DNA of 64,000 bases from Paracoccus litorisediminis (GTDB taxonomy: Bacteria; Pseudomonadota; Alphaproteobacteria; Rhodobacterales; Rhodobacteraceae). The position numbers and the translations under genes are program-made. Numbering within the stretch: position 1 is the stretch's first letter; each line of letters starts with the position of its first letter. Shown here one piece after another: positions 52,651 to 62,317 of this stretch. The notes under the pieces are model-generated. The model saw only the letters and a program-made list of their open reading frames with translations. It had not been told where the DNA came from and searched no databases. Location: the NCBI RefSeq assembly GCF_009711205.1, contig NZ_WMIG01000016.1, positions 1-64,000 on the forward strand, given 5' to 3'.

Positions 52651-53637
52651 ATGGCATTTCGTCTGAAACTGGTCCCTGATGAGACCCATATCAACTTCTT
52701 CCAATGGCAATGGCTGACCTTTGGGGTTTCGGCCTTTGCCATGGTCGCCTCGGTCGTTATCACGCTGGTGATGGGGCTGAACTTCGGCATCGACTTCAAG
52801 GGCGGCACCACCATCCGCACCGAGACGACGACCGCCTTCGAGGTTGGCGACTATCGGGAGGCGCTGAACAACCTGAACCTGGGCGACGTCTCGATCACCG
52901 AGGTCTTCGATCCCAGCTTTGGCGCAACCAAGCACGTGGCCATGGTTCGTATCGGCACGACCGAGGAAACCGGCTCGGTCACGCCTGAACAGCTGAACCA
53001 GGTCGAGGCCGCGCTGAAGACGGTCGATCCGAATGTCAGCTTTGCCTCGGTCGAATCGGTCGGCCCGAAGGTCTCGGGTGAGCTGATCCAGACCGCGGTC
53101 TATGCGGTGGTCGCGGCGTCGCTGGCGATCATGTTCTACATCTGGCTGCGCTTCGAATGGCAATTCGCCATCGGGGCCGTGGTCTCGATCCTGCATGATG
53201 TGCTGCTGACCGTTGGTCTGTTCTCGCTGTTCCAGCTGAAGTTCGACCTGACCACCATCGCGGCGCTGCTCACCACGCTGGGCTTCTCGGTCAACGATAC
53301 GGTCGTGGTGTTCGACCGCCTTCGCGAGAACCTGATCAAGTACAAGACCATGCCCTTGATCGACGTGATGAACCTGACCTGCAACGAGACCCTGTCGCGG
53401 ACCATCATGACGGCGGTGACGACGGGTATCGCGCTGACCGCCATGCTGATCTTTGGCGGCGATGTCGTGCGAGAATTCGTCATCGCCATGCTGTGGGGCG
53501 TGCTGGTCGGCTGCTATTCGACCATCTATGTCGCGAAAAACATCGTGCTGTGGCTGGGTGTGAAGCGTGACTGGTCCAAGCCCGATCCGAAGGAAAAGCA
53601 GGACGAGATCCCCGCCGCCTTCCGGGACGCGCCCTGA
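52651..53637 (+). CDS. secF: Protein translocase subunit SecF
   Basis: This 328-aa partner of SecD has FGIDFKGGTTIRTETTTAFE early, then SIVDV-type EVFDPSFGATKHVAMVRI. Helices include LAIMFYIWLRFEWQFAIGAV and LTTIAALLTTLGFSVNDTVV with VFDRLRENL (the D-x-x-x-V-F-D-R-x-R-E motif). Twelve bases after secD, and its stop overlaps the next start (TGATG). Confidence 0.97.
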   Translation: MAFRLKLVPDETHINFFQWQWLTFGVSAFAMVASVVITLVMGLNFGIDFKGGTTIRTETTTAFEVGDYREALNNLNLGDVSITEVFDPSFGATKHVAMVRIGTTEETGSVTPEQLNQVEAALKTVDPNVSFASVESVGPKVSGELIQTAVYAVVAASLAIMFYIWLRFEWQFAIGAVVSILHDVLLTVGLFSLFQLKFDLTTIAALLTTLGFSVNDTVVVFDRLRENLIKYKTMPLIDVMNLTCNETLSRTIMTAVTTGIALTAMLIFGGDVVREFVIAMLWGVLVGCYSTIYVAKNIVLWLGVKRDWSKPDPKEKQDEIPAAFRDAP

Positions 53638-53993
53638 TGTCGGTGATGACACCCACCGAATTTCTCGGGGCCGTGCCGATTGACGGCTATGGCCCCGGGT
53701 TCTTCCGCGTCGGCGGCAAGGTCCATCGCGGCGCGATCCTGGTCACGCCCGATGGCGTGCAACCCTGGGGCGGTCTGGATGATCCGGTACCGCTTCTGGC
53801 GCTGAAGGGTTCGGTCGACGTGTTGTTCATCGGCATGGGTAGCGACGTGGCCTTTCCGCCGCGCGAATTGACCGCGGCACTGGAAGAAGCAGGCGTCATG
53901 CCCGAGCCGATGAGTTCGGCTTCGGCTGCCCGCAGCTACAACGTCACGCTGTCCGAGGGCCGGCGCGTGGCCTGTGCGCTTCTGCCGCTATGA
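53637..53993 (+). CDS. Mth938-like domain protein
   Basis: This 118-aa protein ([76 protein letters not shown]) fits the Mth938/Xcc1710-like family (DUF498). Function is unknown, although related domains occur in a mitochondrial complex I assembly factor. It links the sec and ccm genes by overlaps at both ends and is frequently found there in alphaproteobacteria. Confidence 0.88.
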   Translation: MSVMTPTEFLGAVPIDGYGPGFFRVGGKVHRGAILVTPDGVQPWGGLDDPVPLLALKGSVDVLFIGMGSDVAFPPRELTAALEEAGVMPEPMSSASAARSYNVTLSEGRRVACALLPL

Positions 53994-54622
53994 GCCTGAT
54001 CTCGGTCCGTGGACTGGCCGTCGCCCGCGGCGGGTTGCGCGTGATCGAGGGTTTGGATTTTGAACTTGGGGCCGGACAGGCGATTGTCCTGCGAGGCCCC
54101 AATGGTGCGGGCAAGACGACGCTGCTGCGCTGTCTGGCAGGCCTGCAACCCGCCGTCACGGGCCGGATCGAGTGTCAGTCCGACAGTATCGCCTATGCCG
54201 GACATGCCGACGGGCTGAAGCCCGCGCTGACGGTGACCGAAAATCTGGAATTCTGGTCGGCGGTCTTTGGTGGACCGGACATTGCCCCGGCGCTGGCAGC
54301 GATGAACCTGACCGATCTGGCCGCACGCCCGGCTCATGCTCTGTCTGCCGGGCAGAAACGGCGTCTGGGGCTGGCGCGTCTGATGGTGACGGGCCGCCCT
54401 GTCTGGCTGCTGGATGAACCTACCGTATCGCTGGACCAAGGTTCAGTAGCGCTGTTCGCGACCATGTTGCGCGATCATCTGGCCCAAGGTGGGGCCGCGC
54501 TGATCGCCACCCATATCGATCTGGGATTGCCCGAAGCGCAGGTGCTGGATCTTGCGCCTTACCGCGCCCGACCGGGCCTGCGGCAGGACCGCCCCGCAGG
54601 ATTCAACGAGGCCTTCGCATGA
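53990..54622 (+). CDS. ccmA: Heme exporter ATP-binding protein CcmA
   Basis: This 210-aa ABC ATPase has Walker [12 protein letters not shown] (residues about 34-44), signature [15 protein letters not shown] and Walker [16 protein letters not shown]. With CcmB it drives release of holo-CcmE from CcmC in cytochrome c maturation (System I). Start overlaps the preceding gene by 4 bases, and ccmB overlaps its end by 4 bases. Confidence 0.95.
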   Translation: MSLISVRGLAVARGGLRVIEGLDFELGAGQAIVLRGPNGAGKTTLLRCLAGLQPAVTGRIECQSDSIAYAGHADGLKPALTVTENLEFWSAVFGGPDIAPALAAMNLTDLAARPAHALSAGQKRRLGLARLMVTGRPVWLLDEPTVSLDQGSVALFATMLRDHLAQGGAALIATHIDLGLPEAQVLDLAPYRARPGLRQDRPAGFNEAFA

Positions 54623-55275
54623 AGGCGCTGCTGCTGCGCGATCTGCGGCTGGCGGTGCGCGCGGGCGGCGGCTTTGGCCTGTCGCTGGTGTTTTTCCTGA
54701 TCCTGTGCACGCTGGTTCCGTTTGGTGTGGGTGCCGAGGGCGGGCAACTGTCCCGCATCGCGCCCGGCATCCTGTGGGTCGGCGCGCTGTTGGCCTGCCT
54801 GCTGTCGCTCGACCGTATTTTCGCGCTGGACCACGAGGATGGCAGCCTTGATCTGCTGGCGACCGCACCCCTGCCGCTGGAAGGGGCCGTCGCGATCAAG
54901 GCCTTGGCGCATTGGCTGACCACCGGCCTGCCGCTGGTCGTCTTTGCACCGTTGCTGGGCGTGCTGCTGCATCTTCCGACGGCAGCCTATCCGCTGCTGG
55001 TCCTGTCGCTTGCGCTGGGGACGCCTGCGCTGTCGATGCTGGGGGCATTCGGTGCGGCGATCACCGTCGGGCTGCGGCGCGGCGGTCTGCTTCTGTCGTT
55101 GCTGGTGCTGCCGCTTTATGTGCCGACGCTGATCTTCGGGGCCGAGGTGGTGCGGCGCGGTGCTGTGGGCGCGGACCCGACGACCCCGTTGGTCTTTCTG
55201 GCGGGTATCACGCTGGCCACGCTGGCGCTGGTGCCTTTTGCCGCCGCCGCGGCCCTGCGGGTCAATCTGAGGTGA
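54619..55275 (+). CDS. ccmB: Heme exporter membrane protein CcmB
   Basis: This 218-aa protein has six hydrophobic helices, starting with [20 protein letters not shown] and ending with [20 protein letters not shown]. Family motifs are [37 protein letters not shown] and [20 protein letters not shown]. It is the membrane partner of CcmA. Confidence 0.95.
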   Translation: MKALLLRDLRLAVRAGGGFGLSLVFFLILCTLVPFGVGAEGGQLSRIAPGILWVGALLACLLSLDRIFALDHEDGSLDLLATAPLPLEGAVAIKALAHWLTTGLPLVVFAPLLGVLLHLPTAAYPLLVLSLALGTPALSMLGAFGAAITVGLRRGGLLLSLLVLPLYVPTLIFGAEVVRRGAVGADPTTPLVFLAGITLATLALVPFAAAAALRVNLR

Positions 55276-55326
55276 GGAGGAAACCGGCCTGTTGAGCGGA
55301 CCCGCTGGACAGGCTAGGGAGGACAC

Positions 55327-56052
55327 ATGTCGATCTGGGAATATGCCAACCCCGTCAAGTTCTTGCGCGCCTCGGGCGTGGTCCTGCCATGGATCGTGGC
55401 GGGGGCAGCCATCTGCACCGTTGGCGGGCTGGTCTGGGGGTTCCTGACGCCCGAGGATTACCGGCAGGGATCAACGGTCAAGATCGTGTTCCTGCATGTG
55501 CCCGCCGCGCTGATGGCGATCAATGCATGGCTGATGATGCTGGTCGCCTCGTTGATCTGGCTGATCCGCCGTCACCATGTCAGCGCGCTGGCTGCCAAGG
55601 CCGCCGCCCCGGTCGGCGCAGTCATGACGCTGATCGCGCTGATCACCGGCGCGATCTGGGGCCAGCCGATGTGGGGGACATGGTGGGAATGGGATCCGCG
55701 GCTGACCTCTTTCCTTGTGCTGTTCCTGTTCTATCTGGGCTACATGGCGCTGTGGGAGGCGATCGAGGACCCTGACAGTGCCGCCGACCTGACCGGGCTT
55801 TTGTGCCTTGTCGGCTCGGTCTTTGCGCTGCTGTCGCGCTATGCGGTGAATTTCTGGAACCAGGGCCTGCATCAGGGCGCGTCGCTGTCCGTCGCGCCGG
55901 GCGAGCGGATGTCAGCGGTCTATCGCTACCCGCTTTACGTCTCGATGCTGGGCTTCTTCCTGTTGTTCCTCGCGCTGGTCCTGATCCGCACGCGGACCGA
56001 AATCCGCCGTCGTCGCCTTGCCGCCCTTCTGGCCCGAGAGAACCGCGCATGA
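55327..56052 (+). CDS. ccmC: Heme lyase/transfer protein CcmC
   Basis: This 241-aa protein has six helices and the periplasmic tryptophan-rich WWD motif GQPMWGTWWEWDPRLTSF (about residues 115-132). Heme-binding histidine regions are HVPAALMAINAWLMM and NQGLHQGASLSV. It loads heme onto CcmE. A strong AGGGAGGA site precedes the ATG after a 51-base gap from ccmB. Confidence 0.95.
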   Translation: MSIWEYANPVKFLRASGVVLPWIVAGAAICTVGGLVWGFLTPEDYRQGSTVKIVFLHVPAALMAINAWLMMLVASLIWLIRRHHVSALAAKAAAPVGAVMTLIALITGAIWGQPMWGTWWEWDPRLTSFLVLFLFYLGYMALWEAIEDPDSAADLTGLLCLVGSVFALLSRYAVNFWNQGLHQGASLSVAPGERMSAVYRYPLYVSMLGFFLLFLALVLIRTRTEIRRRRLAALLARENRA

Positions 56053-56192
56053 TCGAGCTTGGCAAATACGCAAATACCGTGATGTCGGCCTATGGGATCA
56101 GTCTGGTCCTGCTGGCCGCCATCATCTTGCAGACATGGCGCGCCAATGCCCGCGCCCGCCGCGATCTTGAGGAGCATGAATCCCGTGGCTAG
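56049..56192 (+). CDS. ccmD: Heme exporter protein CcmD
   Basis: This 47-aa single-helix protein starts MIELGKYANTVMSAYGISLV, continues LLAAIILQTWRANARARRDL, the family pattern, with a basic cytosolic tail. It stabilises the CcmABC complex. Start overlaps ccmC by 4 bases, and its last codons overlap ccmG. Confidence 0.92.
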   Translation: MIELGKYANTVMSAYGISLVLLAAIILQTWRANARARRDLEEHESRG

Positions 56193-56724
56193 GTTTTCCC
56201 CGTTGATCGCCCTGCCACCCTTGGCCTTTGGCGCGCTGGCCGTGCTGTTCCTGTTCGGCATGCAGCGCGACAACCCCGATGAGCTGCCCTCGGCGCTGGT
56301 CGGGCGCGAGGCACCTGCGGTCGGTGCCACGACCCTGCCGGGCAAGACCCAGCTGACCGACGCGATGCTGCGCGAACCGGGGATCAAGATCGTGAACTTC
56401 TGGGCCAGCTGGTGCCCGCCCTGCCGGGCCGAGCATCCGACGCTGACGGAGCTTGCCAAGGACATCCCGGTCTACGGCGTCGACCTGAAGGACCCCGAGG
56501 CCAATGCCACCGCCTTCCTGTCCGAGCATGGCGATCCCTTCCGGGCGCTGGCGACCGACCCGCGCGGTCGCATCGCCATCGACTGGGGCGTCACCGCGCC
56601 GCCCGAAACCTTCATCATCGACGGCGAAGGGCGTATCCTTTACCGCCATGTCGGACCGCTGATCCGCGAGGATTACACCAACCGCTTCCTGCCCGAGCTG
56701 GAAAAGGCCCGCGCAGCGCAGTGA
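56176..56724 (+). CDS. ccmG: Thiol:disulfide interchange protein CcmG/DsbE
   Basis: This 182-aa periplasmic thioredoxin is anchored by an N-terminal helix (LIALPPLAFGALAVLFLFGM). The active site WASWCPPCRAEHPTLTEL is at about residue 75-92, followed by TAPPETFIIDGEGRILYRHV with the conserved cis-proline region. It reduces the heme-binding cysteines of apocytochrome c. GAGGAG lies just before ATG 56176, which is inside ccmD. Confidence 0.95.
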   Translation: MNPVARFSPLIALPPLAFGALAVLFLFGMQRDNPDELPSALVGREAPAVGATTLPGKTQLTDAMLREPGIKIVNFWASWCPPCRAEHPTLTELAKDIPVYGVDLKDPEANATAFLSEHGDPFRALATDPRGRIAIDWGVTAPPETFIIDGEGRILYRHVGPLIREDYTNRFLPELEKARAAQ

Positions 56725-56780
56725 ACCACCCCAAACTGCGTGATTTTTACCGCCGCAGGGGTATTTAGGAAACGGAGAAG

Positions 56781-56852
56781 CCCGCAACTTGGCGCGGGGG
56801 TCCGAGACATCTTTCCAAGCCTGCCCGGCGCGGCTAAGACGACCGGGCAGGC
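56781..56852 (+). promoter_or_regulatory. Hairpins in the hisC leader
   Basis: A weak stem (CCCGC/GCGGG, 56781-56785 with 56794-56798) is followed by a perfect 10-bp stem GCCTGCCCGG/CCGGGCAGGC (56819-56828 with 56843-56852). The second ends 12 bases before the hisC ATG, right next to its AAGAGG ribosome site. No leader peptide rich in histidine is visible. A ccm-operon end or a translation control element are the likely readings. Confidence 0.4.
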
Positions 56853-56864
56853 AAGAGGCCAGAC

Positions 56865-57971
56865 ATGTCGCAGAACGAACCGAGCATCGCCCCGCAACCC
56901 GGAATCATGGAAATCTCTCTTTATCAGGGGGGTGCGTCCAAGATCGCCGGTGTGGAAAACGTCACCAAGCTATCCTCGAACGAGAACCCTTTCGGGCCCT
57001 CGGACAAGGCGCGCGAGGCCATTGTCCGCGCCGCCCATGCGCTGCATCGCTATCCGAATACCGATCATGCCAGCCTGCGCAACGCCATTGGCGAAGTCCA
57101 TGGGCTTGATCCCGACCGCATCATCTGCGGCGTGGGCTCAGATGAGATCATCCACTTCCTGTGTCAGGCCTATGCCGGGCAGGGCAGCGAGGTGCTGTTC
57201 ACCGAGCATGGTTTCCTGATGTATCGCGTCAGCGCCCTTGCCGCTGGTGCGACCCCGGTCGCCGTGCGCGAACGTGACCGCGTTACCGATGTCGATGCGC
57301 TGATCGCCGCCGCTACTCCGAACACGCGGCTGATCTTTGTCGCCAATCCGAACAACCCGACCGGCACCATGGTCGGCCTGCCCGAGCTGGAGCGGCTGGC
57401 CCGTGCCGTGCCGCAGGCCATTCTGGTGATCGACGCGGCCTATGCCGAATATGTCGAGGATTACGATGGCGGTGCCGAGCTGGCGACGCGGCTGCCCAAC
57501 GTGGTGATGACCCGGACATTCTCGAAGATCTACGGTCTGGGCGGCCTGCGGATCGGCTGGGGCTATGGCCCGCGCGAGATCATCGACGTGCTGAACCGCA
57601 TTCGCGGACCGTTCAACCTGTCGTCGGCGGCGCTGGACGCTGCCGAGGCCGCGATGCGCGACCGCGATCATGTCACCCGCTGCCAGACCGAGAACGCCCG
57701 CATGCGCGCCTGGCTGGCCGAAGCTTTGACCGAGAAGGGCGTGCCCTCGGATACGTCCTGCGCGAACTTTATCCTGGCACGCTTTGCCGATGTCGACACG
57801 GCCTTGGCCTGTGACGAGGCGTTGAAGGCGCAGGGGCTGATCGTGCGTCAGGTCGCCGGTTACGGTTTGCCGAATTGCCTGCGCATCACCGTCGGCGATG
57901 AGGCCTCGTGCCGGCGGGTGGCGCATGTCATCGGCCAGTTCATGGCCGAACGCGCGGGGGCGCCGGCATGA
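56865..57971 (+). CDS. hisC: Histidinol-phosphate aminotransferase
   Basis: This 368-aa PLP-dependent class I/II aminotransferase has [74 protein letters not shown] and the PLP lysine in [20 protein letters not shown]. It converts imidazole-acetol phosphate to histidinol phosphate and may also make aromatic amino acids. It overlaps tyrC by 4 bases; this hisC-tyrC pairing suggests a shared role in tyrosine/phenylalanine synthesis. Confidence 0.94.
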   Translation: MSQNEPSIAPQPGIMEISLYQGGASKIAGVENVTKLSSNENPFGPSDKAREAIVRAAHALHRYPNTDHASLRNAIGEVHGLDPDRIICGVGSDEIIHFLCQAYAGQGSEVLFTEHGFLMYRVSALAAGATPVAVRERDRVTDVDALIAAATPNTRLIFVANPNNPTGTMVGLPELERLARAVPQAILVIDAAYAEYVEDYDGGAELATRLPNVVMTRTFSKIYGLGGLRIGWGYGPREIIDVLNRIRGPFNLSSAALDAAEAAMRDRDHVTRCQTENARMRAWLAEALTEKGVPSDTSCANFILARFADVDTALACDEALKAQGLIVRQVAGYGLPNCLRITVGDEASCRRVAHVIGQFMAERAGAPA

Positions 57972-58903
57972 GCTTTCTATACGACCGCGTGGCCCTGATC
58001 GGTTTGGGGCTGATCGCGGGTTCGATGGCGCTGGCCATGCGTGAGCAGGGCCTTGCGCGCGAGATCGTCGGCCATGCCCGCAGCGCTGATACGCGCGCGA
58101 CAGCGCTGGAAATCGGGCTGGTCGATCAGGTCTTTGAGACCGCCGCTGAGGCGGTCGAGGGTGCGGATCTGGTGGTGCTGGCAGTTCCCGTCGGTGCGAT
58201 GGCCGCCGTAGCCGAGGAAATCGCGCCGCGGTTGAAGCCCGGCGTGACGGTGACGGATGTGGGCTCGGTCAAGCAGGCGGTGGTGACGGAAGTCTTGCCG
58301 CATCTGCCCGAGGGCGTGCATTTCATTCCCGGTCACCCGCTGGCCGGGACCGAGCATTCCGGCCCGCGCGCTGGCTTCGCCACGCTGTTTCGCAATCGCT
58401 GGTGGCTGTTCACCCCGCTTGAGGGTGCCGATGAGCAGGCCGTGTCGCGGCTGGAGTCTCTGGTTCAGGCCATGGGCGCCAAGACCGAGCGCATGGACGC
58501 CGCGCATCACGATCTGGTTCTGGCCGTTACCAGCCATACGCCGCATTTGATCGCCTATACGATGGTCGGCGTCGCCGATCACCTCAAGCGCGTGACCGAA
58601 AGCGAAGTGGTGCAATATTCGGCAGCGGGCTTCCGGGATTTCACCCGGATCGCGGCATCGGACCCGACCATGTGGCGCGATGTCTTTTTGCAGAACAAGG
58701 ATGCCGTTCTGGATATCCTTGGCCGCTTCACCGAGGAGTTGTTCGTGCTGCAGCGTGCCATCCGCATGGGCGACGGCCAGCACCTGTTCGACTACTTCAC
58801 CCGCACCCGCGCGATCCGTCGCGGCATCATCGAGGCCGGGCAGGATACCTCGGCCCCGGATTTCGGCCGCAGCCAGCCGGGCGGCGAAAACGCCAAAAGC
58901 TAG
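57968..58903 (+). CDS. tyrC: Prephenate/arogenate dehydrogenase family protein
   Basis: This 311-aa protein has an N-terminal NAD(P) fold with [19 protein letters not shown] (G-x-G-x-x-x-G), [51 protein letters not shown] and a helical dimer domain with [20 protein letters not shown]. It oxidises prephenate or arogenate for tyrosine synthesis. Start overlaps hisC (ATGA); the stop shares CTAG with the convergent DUF2125 gene. Confidence 0.92.
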   Translation: MSFLYDRVALIGLGLIAGSMALAMREQGLAREIVGHARSADTRATALEIGLVDQVFETAAEAVEGADLVVLAVPVGAMAAVAEEIAPRLKPGVTVTDVGSVKQAVVTEVLPHLPEGVHFIPGHPLAGTEHSGPRAGFATLFRNRWWLFTPLEGADEQAVSRLESLVQAMGAKTERMDAAHHDLVLAVTSHTPHLIAYTMVGVADHLKRVTESEVVQYSAAGFRDFTRIAASDPTMWRDVFLQNKDAVLDILGRFTEELFVLQRAIRMGDGQHLFDYFTRTRAIRRGIIEAGQDTSAPDFGRSQPGGENAKS

Positions 58904-59958
58904 GGCCGCATCAGTGGCGCTGGCCCCAGCGGAATGGGGCCAAGGCTGATCCGGCCATCTGCGAAAGTCAGCGGCAGGCGCAGCTCGCCTTCTTGCGGGG
59001 CGGGGTAAAGCGTGCCCTCCATCGGCAGGGCCGAGACGGTGCGGATCATCGTCCGGCCCAGCATCACCGCGGCATGGGGGATCATCCCGGCCTCGGACGC
59101 GGTTTGCAGCATGGCCTGCGCATCCGTCGTATACAGCGCAATCGCACCGCTGGCATAGCCGTTGGCATCGGCTTTAAGCATGCCCACCATACGCGCGGTC
59201 AGCCCTTTGACCTGCAGATCGGCATTGTCGATGCGGATACCTGTTGGGAAGGGCGTCGGCGGCGTTTGCAGTGCCTTGATGGTCGGCATCGCATCCAGCC
59301 AGACCCGCCCCTTGCCCCTGATCGAGACCGGATCGGCAATGCGGATCGTACCTGCCAGACCCGGCAACGGTGGCAGGGCAGCGGGGATCAGGTCCTTGAG
59401 GTTCCAGTCAATGTCATAGGCCGTGCGCGATCCTTGCGGCGCATCGTATTCAAGAGCAGTCATTCGGCCACGGACGGTAAGCCCGGCCGCCAGCGGGGTT
59501 TCGTCCAGCGTCAGCGGCCCGATCGAAATCCCCGCCCGACCGGGGGCGAAGCCTGACAGGACCAGAAAGCGGATGCTGGCACGCGGATCGGTCAGGCCCA
59601 GTTCATGCGGACCGCTGCCCAGATCAATCATCGCCTTCGGAGCCAGTTCCAGCCGCGCGGTCATCGGCGCAAAGGGCGGGACCGACAGCGACGCCTCGGG
59701 CATCACGACGATGGCGGCGGGCAGGTCCAGACGCGGTTCCGTTATCCGGACGCCGATGCGGGTGGGATCGTGCAGCCCGCGGACCTCGGTCATCGTGAAC
59801 CCGGTTCCGGCGCTGGCAAGCTGACTGATCTGATGGGCCATGAAGGCCTGGATGCCGTTCCAGATGGCGGCGAAAAGCGCCACGATGACTGTCGCCAAGA
59901 TGATGAACTTGCGCAATTTCCCCTCGTGCCTTTGTGGACGGCTTGGAACCAGGTCCAT
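58900..59958 (-). CDS. DUF2125 domain protein
   Basis: This 352-aa protein has an N-terminal membrane anchor (LRKFIILATVIVALFAAIWN, residues 15-34) and a long periplasmic beta-rich body (FTMTEVRGLHDPTRIGVRIT, IVVMPEASLSVPPFAPMTAR, LTVRGRMTALEYDAPQGS), the pattern of the alphaproteobacterial DUF2125 family. Function unknown; an envelope role is suggested by topology only. It is divergent from chaC with 46 bases between start codons. Confidence 0.85.
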   Translation of the reverse strand: MDLVPSRPQRHEGKLRKFIILATVIVALFAAIWNGIQAFMAHQISQLASAGTGFTMTEVRGLHDPTRIGVRITEPRLDLPAAIVVMPEASLSVPPFAPMTARLELAPKAMIDLGSGPHELGLTDPRASIRFLVLSGFAPGRAGISIGPLTLDETPLAAGLTVRGRMTALEYDAPQGSRTAYDIDWNLKDLIPAALPPLPGLAGTIRIADPVSIRGKGRVWLDAMPTIKALQTPPTPFPTGIRIDNADLQVKGLTARMVGMLKADANGYASGAIALYTTDAQAMLQTASEAGMIPHAAVMLGRTMIRTVSALPMEGTLYPAPQEGELRLPLTFADGRISLGPIPLGPAPLMRP

Positions 59959-60004
59959 CCTGTCCTAAGTCTGACAAAAGCGGAAGTGCGCTGGGAAGTG
60001 GTTG

Positions 60005-60574
60005 ATGGGACGACGCGATCATTGGGTCTTTGCCTATGGCTCGCTGATGTGGGACCCCGGTTTTCCGGTGGCGGAATCGCTCGGCGCGCGCCTTGAGGGG
60101 TTTCGCCGCACCTTTTGCCTGCGCTCGGTCGTTTATCGCGGCACGGTAGATGCGCCGGGGCTGGTGCTGGGTCTGGACGAAGAGCACGATGCATCGTGCC
60201 TTGGACTGGCGCTGCGGGTCGATGAGCGCGACTGGCCCGAGACCTTGGCCGGCCTGCGCGAGCGCGAGCTGACCACCAATGCCTATGAGGAGCGCGCCCT
60301 GCCGCTGCAGCTGTCCGATGGGCGCCGGATCGAGGCCATCGGATATGTCATCCGGCGCGATCATGACCAATATGCGGGCGGCCTTGCGCTGGATGAGCAG
60401 GCGCGGATCATTGCCCATGCGCATGGCGGGCGCGGTCCCAATTCCGATTACCTTTTCAACACCGCCTCGCATCTGGCCGAAATGGGGGTCGAGGACATCG
60501 ATATGGATGCACTGGCGCGACTCGTTCGCGACATGATTGCGCATCGGCAGTGCAAAGCGGCGAAACCTGATTAA
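60005..60574 (+). CDS. chaC: ChaC-like gamma-glutamylcyclotransferase
   Basis: This 189-aa enzyme starts with RRDHWVFAYGSLMWDPGFPV, the Y-G-S-L substrate loop. RLEGFRRTFCLRSVVYRGTV, then LPLQLSDGRRIEAIGYVIRR and AHAHGGRGPNSDYLFNTASH complete the ChaC pattern. It cleaves glutathione or gamma-glutamyl peptides to 5-oxoproline. ATG 60005 is preferred to an adjacent TTG at 60002. Confidence 0.9.
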   Translation: MGRRDHWVFAYGSLMWDPGFPVAESLGARLEGFRRTFCLRSVVYRGTVDAPGLVLGLDEEHDASCLGLALRVDERDWPETLAGLRERELTTNAYEERALPLQLSDGRRIEAIGYVIRRDHDQYAGGLALDEQARIIAHAHGGRGPNSDYLFNTASHLAEMGVEDIDMDALARLVRDMIAHRQCKAAKPD

Positions 60575-60661
60575 GTCTTTGCCCGCAAATGTTTCCTTGG
60601 TGCTTGCATCGCGGCGCACTGACTTTACACTCTGCCCCAAAGACATAATGAGGGCGCGGAC

Positions 60662-62317
60662 TTGTCCCAGGCCGAGAGTGACGAAACTGGCGCGGAAATT
60701 CCGCTGGATGGTGACAACAATCCCGCGCGCGGGGGACGGGCGGCGCGCCTGACGGCGACACGCCAGCGCCGCGACGGGCAGCAGGCGGCCGAGCCGCATT
60801 TCTCGCAGCCGGTGCGACAGGTCGTGCTGATGCTGATCGTGCTGGCGCTGGTCGGTATCGGCGGCTGGTTCGCCTATGGCAACATCCTTCCGATCTTTGC
60901 CGCGAACCCGCTGCTGAACGGCACGATCCTGTTCGTTTTTGCCTTTGGCGTGCTGACCTGCTTCTGGCAGGTGGCGCAACTGATCAACTCGGTCAGCTGG
61001 ATCGAGCGCTTTGCCGCGGGCAAGCTGGGCTATGCCGCACATGATCAGGCCCCGGCCCATTCCGCGCCGCGTCTGCTGGCTCCCTTGGCGCAACTGCTGG
61101 GCTCGCGCGGGCCGGTGGGAACGTCGATCACCACGGAATCCTCGCGCTCGATCCTGGAATCGGTGGCGACCCGTATCGATGAGGCGCGGGACATCACGCG
61201 CTATCTGGGCAACCTGCTGATCTTCCTTGGTCTTCTGGGGACGTTCTACGGCTTGGCGACCACCGTTCCCGCGATTGTCGACACGATCCGCACCCTTTCC
61301 CCCGAACAGGGCGATTCGGGGGTCGAGGTCTTTGACAAGCTGATGCATGGGCTGGAAACGCAGCTTGGCGGCATGGCCACGGCCTTTTCCAGCTCGCTTC
61401 TGGGTCTGGCCGGGTCGCTGGTCGTTGGTCTGCTGGAACTGTTCGCCAGCCACGGCCAGAACCGTTTCTATCGTGAGCTTGAAGAGTGGCTGTCCAGCTT
61501 TACCCGCATCGGTTTTTCGGGCAGCGAGGGCGGCCTGAATGACGCGCATCTGGCCGAATTCATGGTGGGTGTGCAGACGCAATTGGCCGATCTGCAGGAT
61601 TTCTACGTCACCCGCGACGAATTGCGCGACCAAGAGGCAACCGCCGCCGACGCGCGCTCACTGACGCTGGCGGGCGGGGTGGAAAAGCTGACGGCGCTGA
61701 TCGGATCGGACCGCGACGCGCTGGCAACCGAACTGGGCGCGGAACGTCAGGCCCAGACCGAAAGTCATTGGCGGCTAAGCGAAATTCTTGAGCGGCTGTC
61801 CGACCAGCAGCAACGGCTGGTCGATGCTTCGACGAGTTCGATGACGGTCGGCTCTCGGTTGGTCGATATGAGCGCCGCGCTGGAACGCAGCCTGTCGCGC
61901 CTGACCGAAGGGCAGGATGAGATGGTCTCATTGGCGCGGCAAAACCCGGTCATGCAGTTGCCTGACGAATTCTCGCAGGCCTTGGCGCGGATTACCGAAG
62001 GGCAGCATCGTCTGGCATTGATGGCACAGGCTCCGGCGCAGGTTGCGGAAAGCGACCCTGCACAGAATGCCAACCTGATGCGCGCCCTGAATCGGCTTGC
62101 GGACGGACAGGCGCGGATGATCGAACTGGCGGAAACCAAGCCTGCTCCGCAGGATGACCCCGAAGCGCGGATGCGCCTGCGCTCGATCGACGTGCAACTG
62201 GGGCGGCTGCTTGAGGAAACCGCCAGCGGCCGCGATGGGCTGATCGCCGAATTGCGTGAGGATATGGCCGCCCTGACCCGCGCCATCCGCGGGCTGGAGG
62301 GGCGTGATGGGGCTTAG
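60662..62317 (+). CDS. MotA/TolQ/ExbB-type proton channel-like protein
   Basis: This 551-aa membrane protein starts at TTG 60662 (GAGGG upstream). Helices lie at about 52-75 (VLMLIVLALVGIGGWFAYGN), 85-105 (LLNGTILFVFAFGVLTCFWQ), 180-200 (LLIFLGLLGTFYGLATTVPA) and 240-260 (FSSSLLGLAGSLVVGLLELF). The region at 180-260 resembles the MotA/TolQ/ExbB core. A 290-residue helical, probably cytosolic tail follows. It overlaps the OmpA-type partner by 11 bases, so the two likely form one ion-driven envelope machine. The substrate is unknown. It resembles ZorA in layout, but no Zorya effector genes are adjacent. Confidence 0.8.
   Translation: MSQAESDETGAEIPLDGDNNPARGGRAARLTATRQRRDGQQAAEPHFSQPVRQVVLMLIVLALVGIGGWFAYGNILPIFAANPLLNGTILFVFAFGVLTCFWQVAQLINSVSWIERFAAGKLGYAAHDQAPAHSAPRLLAPLAQLLGSRGPVGTSITTESSRSILESVATRIDEARDITRYLGNLLIFLGLLGTFYGLATTVPAIVDTIRTLSPEQGDSGVEVFDKLMHGLETQLGGMATAFSSSLLGLAGSLVVGLLELFASHGQNRFYRELEEWLSSFTRIGFSGSEGGLNDAHLAEFMVGVQTQLADLQDFYVTRDELRDQEATAADARSLTLAGGVEKLTALIGSDRDALATELGAERQAQTESHWRLSEILERLSDQQQRLVDASTSSMTVGSRLVDMSAALERSLSRLTEGQDEMVSLARQNPVMQLPDEFSQALARITEGQHRLALMAQAPAQVAESDPAQNANLMRALNRLADGQARMIELAETKPAPQDDPEARMRLRSIDVQLGRLLEETASGRDGLIAELREDMAALTRAIRGLEGRDGA

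Noticed and set aside
50962-53652. 896-codon frame antisense to secD-secF
   Set aside because: Shadow of two well-conserved genes; the translation is dominated by D, R, H and Q without any recognisable fold.
59624-61633. 669-codon frame antisense to DUF2125-chaC-channel region
   Set aside because: It overlaps three supported genes on both strands and shows the same low-information composition as other shadows.
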